A stretch of DNA of 64,000 nucleotides. Origin: Arthrobacter sp. SLBN-83 (GTDB lineage: Bacteria > Actinomycetota > Actinomycetes > Actinomycetales > Micrococcaceae). The position numbers were made by a program, and so were the translations under genes. Shown piece by piece: positions 55,308-64,000 of this stretch. A model generated the notes under the pieces. That model saw only the letters and a program-made list of their open reading frames with translations, did no database searches and was not told where the DNA came from. Numbering within the stretch: position 1 is the stretch's first letter; every line of letters starts with the position of its first letter. The stretch covers positions 1,302,001 through 1,366,000 of the forward strand of contig NZ_VFMX01000001.1 of assembly GCF_006715285.1 (NCBI RefSeq). Reading direction: 5' to 3'.

Positions 55308-56258
55308 TTATGCCGGCAGGTCTGCCAGATAGTGTTCAACATCAATTGCTGCCACACAACCGGAACCAGAGGCGGTGATGGCCTGGCGGTAGGTGGGATC
55401 AACGACGTCACCAGCAGCAAACACGCCGGGAAGGCTTGTCTTGGAGCTACGCCCCTCCACTGCGATGGTCCCCTCCGGTGTCAGGGCCAGCACGTTCTTG
55501 ACGAGGTCGGTCCGCGGGTCGTTGCCGATAGCCACGAAGACACCTGTAACAGCGAGTTCGGACTCATTACCGTCAATAAGGTTCTTCAACCGAAGTCCCG
55601 TGACCTTGTCTGCCCCCAGCACATCATCGACAGTGCTGTTCCAGATGAAACGGATCTTTTCGTTGGCCAGCGCGCGGTCGGCCATGATCTTGGAAGCCTT
55701 GAGCGTGTTGCGACGGTGGACGACCGTTACTGATTTCGCAAACTTTGTGAGGAAGAGGGCTTCTTCCATGGCAGAGTCGCCACCGCCGATGACAGCGATG
55801 TCCTGATCCTTAAAAAAGAAACCGTCGCAGGTTGCACACCAGCTAACACCATGACCGGAGAGCCGCTTCTCATTGGGCAGCCCCAGCTCACGGTACGCGG
55901 AGCCGGTGGAGAGGATGACGGCCCTCGCCTTGAAGGTCTCCCCCGTGGCGATGGTGACTGTCTTGACTGGTCCCTCCAGCTCCAGGGCGGTTACATCCTC
56001 AAACTGGATTTCCGTCCCAAAACGGGCGGCCTGCTTCTCAAAGTTTTCCATCAGGTCCGGCCCCATGATTCCCTCGGGGAAACCGGGATAGTTCTCCACA
56101 TCCGTGGTGTTCATCAGCTCGCCGCCGGCAGTCACCGACCCGGCCAACAGCAGCGGCTTAAGGTCCGCCCTGGCGGTGTAGACGGCTGCCGTATATCCCG
56201 CCGGGCCCGAGCCCACAATGATGACGTCGCGAACATCCGTCGCCGTCTTCTCTTCCAT
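55308..56258 (-). CDS. trxB: thioredoxin-disulfide reductase
   Basis: This 316-residue flavoenzyme has the FAD motif [20 protein letters not shown], the redox-active CATC in [14 protein letters not shown], the NADPH motif [14 protein letters not shown] with [12 protein letters not shown], and the C-terminal FAD region [19 protein letters not shown]. It passes electrons from NADPH to thioredoxin. The ATG at 56258 is chosen; a GTG two codons upstream is possible. It is upstream of trxA in the same operon. The upstream 237 bp hold no gene. Confidence 0.96.
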   Translation of the reverse strand: MEEKTATDVRDVIIVGSGPAGYTAAVYTARADLKPLLLAGSVTAGGELMNTTDVENYPGFPEGIMGPDLMENFEKQAARFGTEIQFEDVTALELEGPVKTVTIATGETFKARAVILSTGSAYRELGLPNEKRLSGHGVSWCATCDGFFFKDQDIAVIGGGDSAMEEALFLTKFAKSVTVVHRRNTLKASKIMADRALANEKIRFIWNSTVDDVLGADKVTGLRLKNLIDGNESELAVTGVFVAIGNDPRTDLVKNVLALTPEGTIAVEGRSSKTSLPGVFAAGDVVDPTYRQAITASGSGCVAAIDVEHYLADLPA

Positions 56259-56495
56259 GGTCACTGGAGCGTGAACCTCTTCCTTGTTCGACTCGCCTCC
56301 CCGTGGAGGCCGGCCACATGGCACAACTGTGTCCGTGTGCTGAATATTCCAGTGCCCCAGCAAGGCAGATTACCGCCAGGTTGAAAGACGAGCCGTCGCG
56401 GGCAGGGCACGTTCTTTCCAGACTACATTCCCGCCCAGGCTGGCTCGCTCCCGGAAGTAATATGCGCAGTCGTAAAGCCCTTCCGGGCCTCCGTC

Positions 56496-58163
56496 CTACT
56501 GGACCTTGATCTCAGCCAGCCGGAGGCCGTAGCCGTAACGGGTCTTGGGAGCCGCCAACTTGGGCAGTGAATTGATGGACACAATCACATACTGTGCCTG
56601 CACCGGCTCCGGGAGGGGCATGTTCAGGTCGGTGGAAGTGAAGCTGTTGGTTCCAACCAGCTTGGCACCGTCCGTGGTGGGCCGGTCATTCGTGTACACG
56701 CTGATGTTGCCGCCCGATCCCCCGAGCTGGGAGAGCGTGATGGAAGAGACGGTGGACGCGCTCTTCAGCTTCACCACGAGCGGAACCCCCTGGGGGGCAA
56801 GGCCACCCCAGTTCTCCGTGGCGAACTCCATGTCAGACCAGTAGCTTGCGGCATTGCCGTCGTACGCCTTGATCAAGTCGCCGTCGAATGTGGCGGCGAA
56901 GTCGAAGTTACCCTGCCGGCTGACACTCTCGATGACCGGCGGAACAACCGGGGGTTTGGAGGGTGCTGCCTGGGTTGCAGGGGCGGACGGCTGTGGTGCG
57001 GTGGTGCTGGCTGCCGGTGCAGCCGTTGATTGCGCCTGCGGTTCAGAGCTGAAGAGACTGCCCAGGTTGGTGACAGCGAAAATCAGGCCGGCGATCAACA
57101 CTACGGCCAGCAAACCTCCAACCAGCCACCGCATGGAGCGGGGCTGGTTTTTGGATTCATCCCGGTCATCGTCGTAGTCGTCCCGGTCAGCAAAGGAGAC
57201 TCCCGCGGCAGCGGGAGCCGCCGCACGGGCGAACAGGGCAGACTTGCCCTTGACCGGCCGCGTTTCGTGCTGGTCTTCGTCGGCTTCCTCGTAGCGGTCC
57301 TGGTCCTCTACCTGTGCGTAATCGTCCTCGGACCACAGGGAAACCTTCGGCTTGCGCTGTTCGGCTGCGGGCTGCGCCTCGGTGCTGCCGACGGCCGCCG
57401 TATCGGTGGGGCCCGTGTCTGCCTCTGCGGAGCCTGCGCGCCCAGTTGGCGCAGGGGCACGGTTGGCTACCGGCTGGGCGGCAGTGGCATCGGGGTCCAC
57501 GCGGGAGGCTCCCGTCCCTGCCTTTGAAGCAGCGGCACCGGCAGCAGCGGCTGCACCAGCGACACCCGCGGCTGCACCCGCAGCAGCTCCGGCGCCGCGA
57601 TGGCCGTTGGAGGCGGGCTGCTGGGACGCGGGCTGCTGCGAAGGCTGCTGTGCGGCGGGACGAACGGAAGGCCGCGGCGGAACAGCGGGAGCGCCACGGT
57701 ACGGATCAACCTGGCTGGGGCGCGAATCACCGTAGTTGATGTACCCGGCCTCGACGTGGTCTTCCTCGTCGTACGGTTCGGGTTCGTGGGACCGCGGCTG
57801 GCCAAAGATTTCACTGCCCAGGGTGTCCGTGAAGAAGGGCTCAACGTAGGGCGGATTCGGGGTAACCACCAGGTCCAGCAGGTCCGCGGCAGACGTGTGG
57901 TTGGTGATCAGGTAGGTGGCGTCCTCTGTCACGCCAAGGTCCAGGACCTGCACGGTGCCGGGGCGTTCGCCGGTGGCCACTTCGCGGGCGCTCTGGGCAA
58001 CCTGTTCCGTGTTCTCCGGCCCGGCAACCAGGATACTGACCGGGCGGTTGAGGACCTGGTCCACACCGTCCAGCACCAGATCGTGGTCATGCGAGGCCAA
58101 CACTGTGGCGGTGACCTTGTAACGGCCGCCCAGTACTGATCCGACATCGATCGGGTTGGACAC
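56496..58163 (-). CDS. MurJ-linked protein with partial kinase-like N-terminus and sugar-binding-like ectodomain
   Basis: This 555-residue protein begins with GSVLGGRYKVTATVLASHDHD and continues to about residue 100 (TYLITNHTSAADLLDLV). This is the pattern of a protein-kinase N-lobe, but no HRD, DFG or APE motif follows. A long Ala/Pro/Gln-rich region with charged patches (about 130-345) precedes one transmembrane helix (about 348-370, WLVGGLLAVVLIAGLIFAVT). After a Pro/Ala stalk, a C-terminal beta domain of about 150 residues (PPVIESVSRQGNFDFAATFDG onward) looks discoidin-like. In mycobacteria a kinase-like domain and a similar ectodomain are fused to MviN (Rv3910); here they are in a separate gene 163 bp downstream of murJ. 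A regulatory role for MurJ, through FhaA, is inferred. Confidence 0.75.
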   Translation of the reverse strand: MSNPIDVGSVLGGRYKVTATVLASHDHDLVLDGVDQVLNRPVSILVAGPENTEQVAQSAREVATGERPGTVQVLDLGVTEDATYLITNHTSAADLLDLVVTPNPPYVEPFFTDTLGSEIFGQPRSHEPEPYDEEDHVEAGYINYGDSRPSQVDPYRGAPAVPPRPSVRPAAQQPSQQPASQQPASNGHRGAGAAAGAAAGVAGAAAAAGAAASKAGTGASRVDPDATAAQPVANRAPAPTGRAGSAEADTGPTDTAAVGSTEAQPAAEQRKPKVSLWSEDDYAQVEDQDRYEEADEDQHETRPVKGKSALFARAAAPAAAGVSFADRDDYDDDRDESKNQPRSMRWLVGGLLAVVLIAGLIFAVTNLGSLFSSEPQAQSTAAPAASTTAPQPSAPATQAAPSKPPVVPPVIESVSRQGNFDFAATFDGDLIKAYDGNAASYWSDMEFATENWGGLAPQGVPLVVKLKSASTVSSITLSQLGGSGGNISVYTNDRPTTDGAKLVGTNSFTSTDLNMPLPEPVQAQYVIVSINSLPKLAAPKTRYGYGLRLAEIKVQ

Positions 58164-58326
58164 GTGTTCCTCCTAGACTGTCCGGGATCGCCGGCCTCGA
58201 TGACGCAACCGCCGTTCAGGCGCCGCGCACGGCCAACCCTGACTGCAACTACCCCTGTACCTGTTCGATCCTAGCCGATCCGCCCCGGGCGACTGCGGAG
58301 AAGACGGGCGCGGGGCCACACCCGGG

Positions 58327-60459
58327 TCACTTTTTACGCTTGCGCCGGCTGTTGAAATACGGGTTCTCGCCGGCTTTGCCCTGGTAGGTCCGACGGCCGG
58401 GAAGCGGAATCTGTTCGCTGAGCAGGCCGCCACGGGCTGTGCTTGGCTGGTCCTCGCCCGGCAGGTAGCCTCCATCGGCACCTTGCCGGGTGCCGCCGTC
58501 GTGCGTTTCCTGCCGGCGGGCGCCCCGCTGCGGATCCGGTCCCGCACGGAAGGAGACGGCGTCGAACTCACCGGAGATCCTTGGGATGAGGCCGGTGTCC
58601 ACGGAGGTGGTGGCCCGTTCAGGACGATGGCCGGAGGAACCTTCAGCAGAAGCGGGCGACGGCGTGTCCCCGGCATCGGGGGCAGGGGCAGGGCCACCGC
58701 GGCCAAGCCGGCCCAGCAGCGGCCGGAGCATGTCGCTGAGCTCGGAGACCCGGAACAGCCGCAGCAGCAGGAAGTAGACGGCCAGCATGACGGGTCCTGC
58801 CACGGCAACGGTCACCAGTGCCTGGAGGCGGCCGCTCCATGCGAAGCCGTCCGGGTTGTAGCTGCCCATCAGCCACAGGGCACCGGCGCCGGTAATGGCC
58901 GAGCCCAGGGCCGCGTACCCCATGCGGATGTAGGAGTTGGCGATCCGCGGCCCGTCGAGGCTGCCCAGCATGCGCCGCAGGAAGAACGCGCTGATGATCA
59001 CGGAGAGGATGTTGCCCACCATATAAAGGACGGCGATGGCGTAGATGATCCGGCCCACGGGCAGGAACTGGATGGCGAACGCACCGGCCACGTACACCAC
59101 CGCGAGGAGCAGCTGCACGTAGAAGGGAGTGCGCGCGTCCTCGTTGGCGTAGAAGACGCGGGACATCATGAAGTTGGCGCTCATGAACGGCGTGCTGAGG
59201 GCCAGGATGGTGAGCGTCTGGGCCAGCATGACGCCGTCTTGGCGCAGTCCGCCGGAGAAGAACATGCCCAGCGGACCGGCCAGGGCGAACAGTGCCAGGG
59301 CGCCGAAAACGGTGGCCACGGCCATGGTCCGCAGCCCGTGCGAGAGTGCATCGCGCAGTTCAGCACGGTTGCCGTCCTGCGACGCCCGTGTCATGCGGTT
59401 GAAGAGGACCGTGGCCAGGGACAGGGCGATGATGGAGTGTGGGAGCAGGTACAGCTGGCTGGCGACCTCGAGGACGGCGTTGCCTGGAAGCGTTGAGGCG
59501 GACGGGTCCCCCGCCTCCTGCAGCCGGATGCGTTCCGCGCCGGGGATGGTGGCGATGCGCATGACGTACAGGAAGGCGAGCTGCCCGACGGCGGCCGTCA
59601 GGAGCGTCCAGATGCTCAACCGGGCAGCGTGGCCCAGTCCTACGCCCCGCCACCCGAACCTTGGACGGAGTCCGAGCTTGAGGCGGAAGACCGGGACCAG
59701 CAGGATGGCGGTCTGGGACAGCACACCGATGGTGGAGAACCCCGCCACCAGGAGGGTTTCCGTGGCACCCCAGTTGTCAATGGTGTGGCGGCTGAACTCG
59801 TTGGTGCCGAAGATCCAAATAAACATGCCCAGGCCGGCAATTGCCACCAGGTTGTTCAGGATGGGGGCCCACATGGCAGGGCCGAACGCGCCGTTGGCGT
59901 TCAGCACCTGGGTAAGCAGGGCGTAAAGGCCGTAGAAGAAGATCTGCGGCAGGCACCAGAACGCGAACGTGACCGCCAGGGCTTTTTGCTGCGGCGAGTA
60001 GCCCTGGGTGGTCAGCTCGATCACTGCCGGGGCCGCCAGGGTGACCAAGGCCGTCAGGCCGAACAGGAGCAGGACCGCCAGCGTCAGCAGCCGGCTAATG
60101 TAGTCCGCTCCCCTGTCAGGAGCCTTGCTGGCCTTGATGATCTGCGGCACCAGCACGGCATTGAACACGCCGCCGGCCACCAGCAGGAAGATCAGGTTGG
60201 GCAGGTTGTTGGCGTTGATGAAGGTGTCATTGACCGTTGAGCCAAGACCCAAAGCGGTACCCAGCATCCAGGTCTTGCCGAAGCCCAGGAAGCGCGACAC
60301 GAGCGTGCCCGCAGCCATGATGGCACTGGAACGCGTCTCGCTGACGCCCGCTGCTGCGGGCTGGGCGATGTCCGGCGCCGCCGGCTCAGGGGGCACGCCA
60401 TCGGGTGCCGCGTCATCGGGCCGGCCGGACCGGTCGGAAGGAAAGTTGGTAGCTGACAT
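58327..60459 (-). CDS. murJ: lipid II flippase MurJ (MviN)
   Basis: This is a polytopic membrane protein of about 710 residues. A Pro/Asp-rich N-terminus of about 40 residues precedes the MATE-like core of about 14 segments, beginning SSAIMAAGTLVSRFLGFGKTW and including VFNAVLVPQIIKA. The cytoplasmic C-terminus (about 540 onward) is charged and ends in Arg/Lys-rich sequence. MurJ flips lipid II across the membrane for peptidoglycan synthesis. The ATG at 60459 (MSATNFPSD) is one of three possible in-frame starts (60486 GTG, 60468 ATG). Unlike mycobacterial MviN, the kinase-like part is not fused but in the next gene. Confidence 0.93.
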   Translation of the reverse strand: MSATNFPSDRSGRPDDAAPDGVPPEPAAPDIAQPAAAGVSETRSSAIMAAGTLVSRFLGFGKTWMLGTALGLGSTVNDTFINANNLPNLIFLLVAGGVFNAVLVPQIIKASKAPDRGADYISRLLTLAVLLLFGLTALVTLAAPAVIELTTQGYSPQQKALAVTFAFWCLPQIFFYGLYALLTQVLNANGAFGPAMWAPILNNLVAIAGLGMFIWIFGTNEFSRHTIDNWGATETLLVAGFSTIGVLSQTAILLVPVFRLKLGLRPRFGWRGVGLGHAARLSIWTLLTAAVGQLAFLYVMRIATIPGAERIRLQEAGDPSASTLPGNAVLEVASQLYLLPHSIIALSLATVLFNRMTRASQDGNRAELRDALSHGLRTMAVATVFGALALFALAGPLGMFFSGGLRQDGVMLAQTLTILALSTPFMSANFMMSRVFYANEDARTPFYVQLLLAVVYVAGAFAIQFLPVGRIIYAIAVLYMVGNILSVIISAFFLRRMLGSLDGPRIANSYIRMGYAALGSAITGAGALWLMGSYNPDGFAWSGRLQALVTVAVAGPVMLAVYFLLLRLFRVSELSDMLRPLLGRLGRGGPAPAPDAGDTPSPASAEGSSGHRPERATTSVDTGLIPRISGEFDAVSFRAGPDPQRGARRQETHDGGTRQGADGGYLPGEDQPSTARGGLLSEQIPLPGRRTYQGKAGENPYFNSRRKRKK

Positions 60460-60519
60460 CGACTTCATCGTCTCACCCGCGGGCACTTAACACCGCAATG
60501 ACGACGGCGGCGTCCGGGC

Positions 60520-61068
60520 TTAGAGGTGTCCCGGCAGGACTTCGCGGGCGAGGTCGGCGATACGGCGTTCGTTGGGGAAGGACAGCTTCCGTGCCAGCTC
60601 CTGGATGGGCACCCAGGCGACGTCCACGGCCTCCTGGTCCGGATCGTTCTCAATGGTGAGTTCGCCGCCGGTGGCGCGCAGGAGGTAATGGTGCACGGTC
60701 TTGTGCACCCGGTGCCCGCTGACGGTGAACCAGTAGTCGATGCTGCCCAGCGGGGCCAGGATGACGCCCTCGATGCCGGTTTCCTCGGCAATTTCCCGGA
60801 CCGCGGCCTCTTCGTTGTTTTCCTTGCCCTCCGGATGGCCCTTCGGCAGGCACCACTCCAGCCGGCCACCCCGGTTAAGGCGGGCGATAATCGCCACCCT
60901 CAGTTCGGCGTCGGACGTGTCCACCACGACGCCGCCGGCGGAGACTTCCTCAACCGTGGGCAGCGACGCCGGTGCCGACTGCTGGGCAGGGGCAACGTGC
61001 GCCCCGATTGCCGATGGCAACGGTGCGTTCGTCCTCCTGCCTGGAGCGCTCGGTACTGGATGGGCCAT
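60520..61068 (-). CDS. NUDIX hydrolase
   Basis: This 182-residue protein has the NUDIX box GHPEGKENNEEAAVREIAEETGI, whose key residues G-x5-E-x7-RE-x2-EE-x-G are all present. A Ser/Pro/Ala-rich N-terminus of about 45 residues precedes it. NUDIX enzymes hydrolyse nucleoside diphosphates linked to another moiety. The counterpart beside murJ and pcnA in mycobacteria is the MutT4-like Rv3908; the substrate is unknown. The ATG at 61068 is preferred over one at 61125 because upstream sequence shows no similarity. It is divergent from the nucleotidyltransferase gene and 60 bp upstream of murJ on the same strand. Confidence 0.9.
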   Translation of the reverse strand: MAHPVPSAPGRRTNAPLPSAIGAHVAPAQQSAPASLPTVEEVSAGGVVVDTSDAELRVAIIARLNRGGRLEWCLPKGHPEGKENNEEAAVREIAEETGIEGVILAPLGSIDYWFTVSGHRVHKTVHHYLLRATGGELTIENDPDQEAVDVAWVPIQELARKLSFPNERRIADLAREVLPGHL

Positions 61069-61228
61069 GGAGTCCACTCTAACGACTGTTGCCCTCCGGT
61101 GATGACCGGAACATGACACCAACATGGACGGGATATGACGTACTTTCCGCCGGGGAACGCCAACCAGCGCGGATCCGGATGCTTTTTTGGACTGCCGCGG
61201 CGCTGGTTTCTGCCAAGCTTAAGGAACT

Positions 61229-62737
61229 ATGTCGCACGCACATCACAAGATTGATACCCACACTGTCGACTTCAAGGTGGATCCGGTGGTCCTGGAGCTC
61301 GGGCAGCGCTTCGTGGACGCCGGCCACGAGTTGTCCCTTGTGGGCGGTCCCGTGCGCGACCTGTTCCTGGGGCGGACCTCCCCCGACCTGGACTTCACCA
61401 CCGACGCCACACCCGACCAGACCGTGGCCCTGATCAAGAAGTGGGCTGACAACTTCTGGGAGATCGGCAAGGCCTTCGGCACCATCGGCATGCGCAAGGC
61501 CGGTTTCCAGATCGAGATCACCACCTACCGTGCGGAGGCCTACGATCCCGACTCCCGCAAGCCCGTGGTTGCGTTCGGCTCCTCCCTGACCGATGACCTG
61601 CTGCGCCGCGACTTCACCATCAACGCCATGGCGCTCAAGCTGCCCTCCATGGAACTGGTGGATCCGTTCGGCGGCGTTCGCGACCTCCATGCTTCCCTTC
61701 TGGCCACGCCCGGTTCGCCGGAGGCATCCTTTTCCGACGATCCCCTGCGGATGATGCGCGCCGCCCGGTTTGCAGCCCAGCTGGGGGTCTCCGTCCGGGA
61801 CGACGTCCGGGAGGCAATGACCAACATGGCGGACCGGATCAAGATCATCTCCGCCGAGCGGGTGCGCGACGAACTGGTGAAGATGGTGTGCGGCGCCCGG
61901 CCGCGGACAGGCATCGACCTCCTGGTGGACACGGGGCTCGCGGAGCATGTGCTGCCCGAGGTTTCCGCCCTCCGCCTCGAATCCGACGAGCACCACCGGC
62001 ACAAGGACGTCTACCAGCACTCCCTGCAGGTTTTGGAGCAGGCGGCCGGGCTTGAAACCGACGCGGAGGGTCCTGTGCCCGGGCCGGACTTCGTGCTGCG
62101 CTTTGCAGCATTAATGCACGACGTCGGCAAGCCGGCTACGCGCCGCTTCGAACCGGGCGGAGCGGTGAGCTTCCGCCACCACGACATGGTGGGTGCCAAG
62201 CTCACCACCAAGAGGATGAAGGCGCTGCGGTTCGACAACGACACCACCAAGGCCGTTGCGCGGCTGGTGGAACTCCACATGCGCTTCTACGGTTACGGCG
62301 ATGCCGGATGGAGCGACTCGGCCGTCCGGCGCTACGTCACCGACGCCGGTCCGCTGCTGGAACGGCTGCACCGGCTCACCCGCTCTGACGTGACCACGCG
62401 CAACCAGCGCAAGGCAGACCGGCTGTCCTTCGCCTATGACGATCTTGAGTCCCGGATTGCCACACTCCGCGAACAGGAATCCCTGGATGCTGTGCGCCCG
62501 GACCTGGATGGAGCCGCCATCATGGCCCTGCTGGGGCTCAAGCCAGGGCCCGTGGTGGGACGGGCCTACAAGTTCCTCCTTAATGAGCGGATGGAACACG
62601 GACCGCTGCCCACGGAGGAAGCGGAGGCGCGCCTGCTCCACTGGTGGGCCGAACAGCCTGAATCCGCACCTGCCGCGCCCGGGGCAGAAGCCTCTCCCGC
62701 CGTCGTCGAACCTTCACCCGTTGAGGAGTCCAAGTGA
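61229..62737 (+). CDS. pcnA: CCA tRNA nucleotidyltransferase
   Basis: This 502-residue class II nucleotidyltransferase has the head motif LVGGPVRDLFLG with DLDFTTDA (metal-binding Asp pair), and RRDFTINAMAL. The neck has DDPLRMMRAARFAAQLG. A C-terminal HD-type domain includes HHRHKDVYQHSLQVLEQA, then LRFAALMHDVGKPATR. It adds or repairs the 3' CCA of tRNAs, which matters here because tRNA-Leu and tRNA-Ile in this window lack an encoded CCA. The same gene lies near murJ in mycobacteria (Rv3907c). The C-terminal 30 residues are Pro/Ala-rich. The stop overlaps the next start (GTGA). Confidence 0.93.
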   Translation: MSHAHHKIDTHTVDFKVDPVVLELGQRFVDAGHELSLVGGPVRDLFLGRTSPDLDFTTDATPDQTVALIKKWADNFWEIGKAFGTIGMRKAGFQIEITTYRAEAYDPDSRKPVVAFGSSLTDDLLRRDFTINAMALKLPSMELVDPFGGVRDLHASLLATPGSPEASFSDDPLRMMRAARFAAQLGVSVRDDVREAMTNMADRIKIISAERVRDELVKMVCGARPRTGIDLLVDTGLAEHVLPEVSALRLESDEHHRHKDVYQHSLQVLEQAAGLETDAEGPVPGPDFVLRFAALMHDVGKPATRRFEPGGAVSFRHHDMVGAKLTTKRMKALRFDNDTTKAVARLVELHMRFYGYGDAGWSDSAVRRYVTDAGPLLERLHRLTRSDVTTRNQRKADRLSFAYDDLESRIATLREQESLDAVRPDLDGAAIMALLGLKPGPVVGRAYKFLLNERMEHGPLPTEEAEARLLHWWAEQPESAPAAPGAEASPAVVEPSPVEESK

Positions 62738-63318
62738 CCAATTCCGCCTTTGCCCCGCGCCCGCAGCTCTGGATCCTCCGCCATGGTGAGACGGAATGGT
62801 CCAAGAGCGGGCAGTACACCGGCCTGACCGACCTTCCCCTGACGGTGGAAGGCGAGCAGCAGGCCGTGGAGGCCCGCAAGGTGCTGGACGGCGTCGACTT
62901 TGACCTGGTGCTCACCTCCCCGCTGCGGCGGGCACGGCGGACGGCCGAACTCGCCGGGTTCCCCGATGCCCGGCACGAACCGCTCGCGGTTGAATGGAAC
63001 TACGGCGACTATGAGGGCATCAGCTCGGACCTGATCCGCAAGGACAACCCCGATTACCTGATCTGGACGCACGGTGTGCCCAACGGTGAAACGCTGGACG
63101 AGGTGGCCGCGCGGGCGGACAAGATCATCGGCCGGATCCTGGAATCCGGAATGGACAACGTGCTGATCGTGGCGCACGGACACTTCTCCCGGATCCTCAC
63201 CGCGCGCTGGCTGGAATTGCCGCCCACTGAAGGCCGGCACTTTATCCTGGGAACTGCCAAGGTGTGCACTTTGGGATGGGATAAAAAGACACCCGCTATT
63301 GTGCGCTGGGGCCTATAA
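62734..63318 (+). CDS. histidine phosphatase family protein (phosphoglycerate mutase-like)
   Basis: This 194-residue protein has the catalytic LWILRHGETEWS (RHG), SPLRRARRTAELAG, the acidic catalytic region WNYGDYEGISSDLIRK, and the second His in VLIVAHGHFSRILTARWLEL. The family includes cofactor-dependent phosphoglycerate mutases, acid phosphatases and nucleotide or sugar phosphatases. This length and the absence of PGM-specific sequence favour a broad phosphatase. The start GTG overlaps the upstream nucleotidyltransferase stop, indicating co-transcription. The substrate is unknown. Confidence 0.9.
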   Translation: MTNSAFAPRPQLWILRHGETEWSKSGQYTGLTDLPLTVEGEQQAVEARKVLDGVDFDLVLTSPLRRARRTAELAGFPDARHEPLAVEWNYGDYEGISSDLIRKDNPDYLIWTHGVPNGETLDEVAARADKIIGRILESGMDNVLIVAHGHFSRILTARWLELPPTEGRHFILGTAKVCTLGWDKKTPAIVRWGL

Positions 63319-63473
63319 ATCTTCTTTCTCATTAGTTTCTGACCTTTTTGAGGGAATTGCTGGCATTTTGCTGATTCCTGGGGTAGCTTTATTCCTGACC
63401 CCACGGTGATCTGCCCGGGTCCCAGACCGCATCGCACCCTACGCAGCGGACAGCAGAAAAGGAGGTTGGGAAA

Positions 63474-63608
63474 ATGATGACTTTGACTGGCGAATGGAAT
63501 GCCCCCATCAATGCGTTCCCGGCCTTTGCTGATGACGCACGCGTAGCTTCGGTCAACTCCGGTTCCCTCCGCCCGGCAGCCTTCGCGGGCTTGCTGCGGC
63601 GCCGCTAA
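63474..63608 (+). CDS. small ORF (44 aa) with strong ribosome-binding site
   Basis: A 44-residue frame starts MMTLTGEWNAPINAFPAFAD and ends in AGLLRRR. The AAAAGGAGGTTGGGAAA sequence just upstream is the strongest Shine-Dalgarno in this part of the window. There is no membrane segment, only a basic C-terminus. I recognise no family. It could be a real micropeptide or a leader peptide controlling the gene that begins at 63963. Too short for a confident call. Confidence 0.5.
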   Translation: MMTLTGEWNAPINAFPAFADDARVASVNSGSLRPAAFAGLLRRR

Positions 63609-63962
63609 CCGGGAGCTGCATCGGTGTCCCGGCCGGGACTCCTTTCCGGGGTTTCGGCCCTATCACCTGGCCTGCCCGGAACGCTGCGCTTCTTCGCTGA
63701 CTTACCGGAACAGCTTCCGGCTTAGCCCCTGCTCTTTCGTCGAATAAGCCCTGCTCCGAGAGCTTTGCATTCGGCTTTGTGCAGTTCCACGGCTTCTCCA
63801 CAGTCAGGTATCCGTAAATTGCGTTTTTCTGCGTAATTTTCATTAATTCCCTTTCGTGGAATCACCGCGCCCATATTTCCGTGATTTATCGCGCCAAAAG
63901 TTGGCGCTAATTTGTCATGCCCTTATGCACCTGATGATCAATGAAAGGAGGTGGTTCGATTG
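63609..63962 (+). promoter_or_regulatory. AT-rich intergenic or leader region with a hairpin
   Basis: These 354 bp contain no clear gene. The last 150 bp are AT-rich, and a hairpin (GCGCCAA at 63891-63897 and TTGGCGC at 63901-63907, 3-nt loop) lies about 55 bp before the next possible start. The region may hold a promoter or an attenuating leader. I can assign no riboswitch class. Confidence 0.4.
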
Positions 63963-64000
63963 ATGCGAGTGATCATGGGACTCCTGTCCCGCCCCCTGCA
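63963..64000 (+). CDS. start of an ORF cut by the window edge
   Basis: An ATG at 63963 (or a TTG one codon earlier) follows AAAGGAGGTGG at about 11 nt. The visible residues are MRVIMGLLSRPL. Only 12 codons are visible, so the product cannot be identified. Confidence 0.4.
   Translation, partial: MRVIMGLLSRPL

Overview
The window is a chromosomal segment from a high-G+C Gram-positive actinobacterium, most likely Arthrobacter, Pseudarthrobacter or a close Micrococcales relative. This rests on three things: the actinobacterial replication-origin gene order (rpmH-dnaA-dnaN-gnd-recF-dciA-gyrB-gyrA on one side, rnpA-yidD-yidC-khpB-rsmG-parA-parB on the other), the fhaA-fhaB-pstP-ftsW-pbpA-pknA-pknB and trpG-sortase-crgA cluster, and a putrescine oxidase of the Kocuria/Micrococcus type. 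The genus is inferred from recognised protein families; no search was run. I see no insertion sequence, prophage or CRISPR array.

Layout. 0-4.1 kb: the end of a baeRF/Rv2629-like gene, a small acidic protein, a MarR regulator with palindromic sites, and an envelope-stress-like trio (Ala-rich protein, Holin-X/DUF1469, DUF3618). 4.2-13.4 kb: accessory metabolism and regulation (HTH-less LysR-type sensor domain opposite DUF5997, VOC protein, FMN-binding stress protein, putrescine oxidase with a divergent TetR regulator, rlmN, talarate/galactarate dehydratase with a GntR regulator). 13.5 kb: tRNA-Leu. 14.0-23.6 kb: the translationally coupled Ser/Thr phosphorylation and cell-wall elongation/division operon. 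23.6-31 kb: trpG, a tiny membrane protein, class E sortase, crgA, tag, a CMD protein, rhomboid, cyclophilin and others. 31-44.3 kb: EamA transporter, tRNA-Ala, a 38-residue DLW-39 gene, tRNA-Ile, then the gyrase/recF/dnaN/dnaA block reading away from oriC. 44.8-50.5 kb: rpmH to parB. 50.5-54.9 kb: a non-coding stretch. 54.9-63.3 kb: trxA/trxB, a MurJ-linked degenerate kinase-like protein, murJ, NUDIX, tRNA nucleotidyltransferase and a histidine phosphatase. The last 0.7 kb holds a small ORF and the start of another, each behind a strong Shine-Dalgarno sequence.

The most notable content is non-coding. Ten exact copies of the actinobacterial parS 14-mer GTTTCACGTGAAAC occur: one inside parA and nine spread over the 4.4-kb gene desert between parB and trxA. 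DnaA boxes fall in three places: oriC and the dnaA upstream region (42.6-44.5 kb), the middle of the parS desert (52.6-53.1 kb), and three diverged copies of an oriC-like module (TTATTAACA next to TGTGGATAA-type boxes) around the CMD gene at 26.35-27.49 kb, about 15 kb from oriC. Together these look like an extended origin/centromere domain: replication initiation, possible DnaA titration or secondary DnaA sites, and ParB loading. Gene functions are read from recognisable families and motifs; the roles of the repeats are inference.
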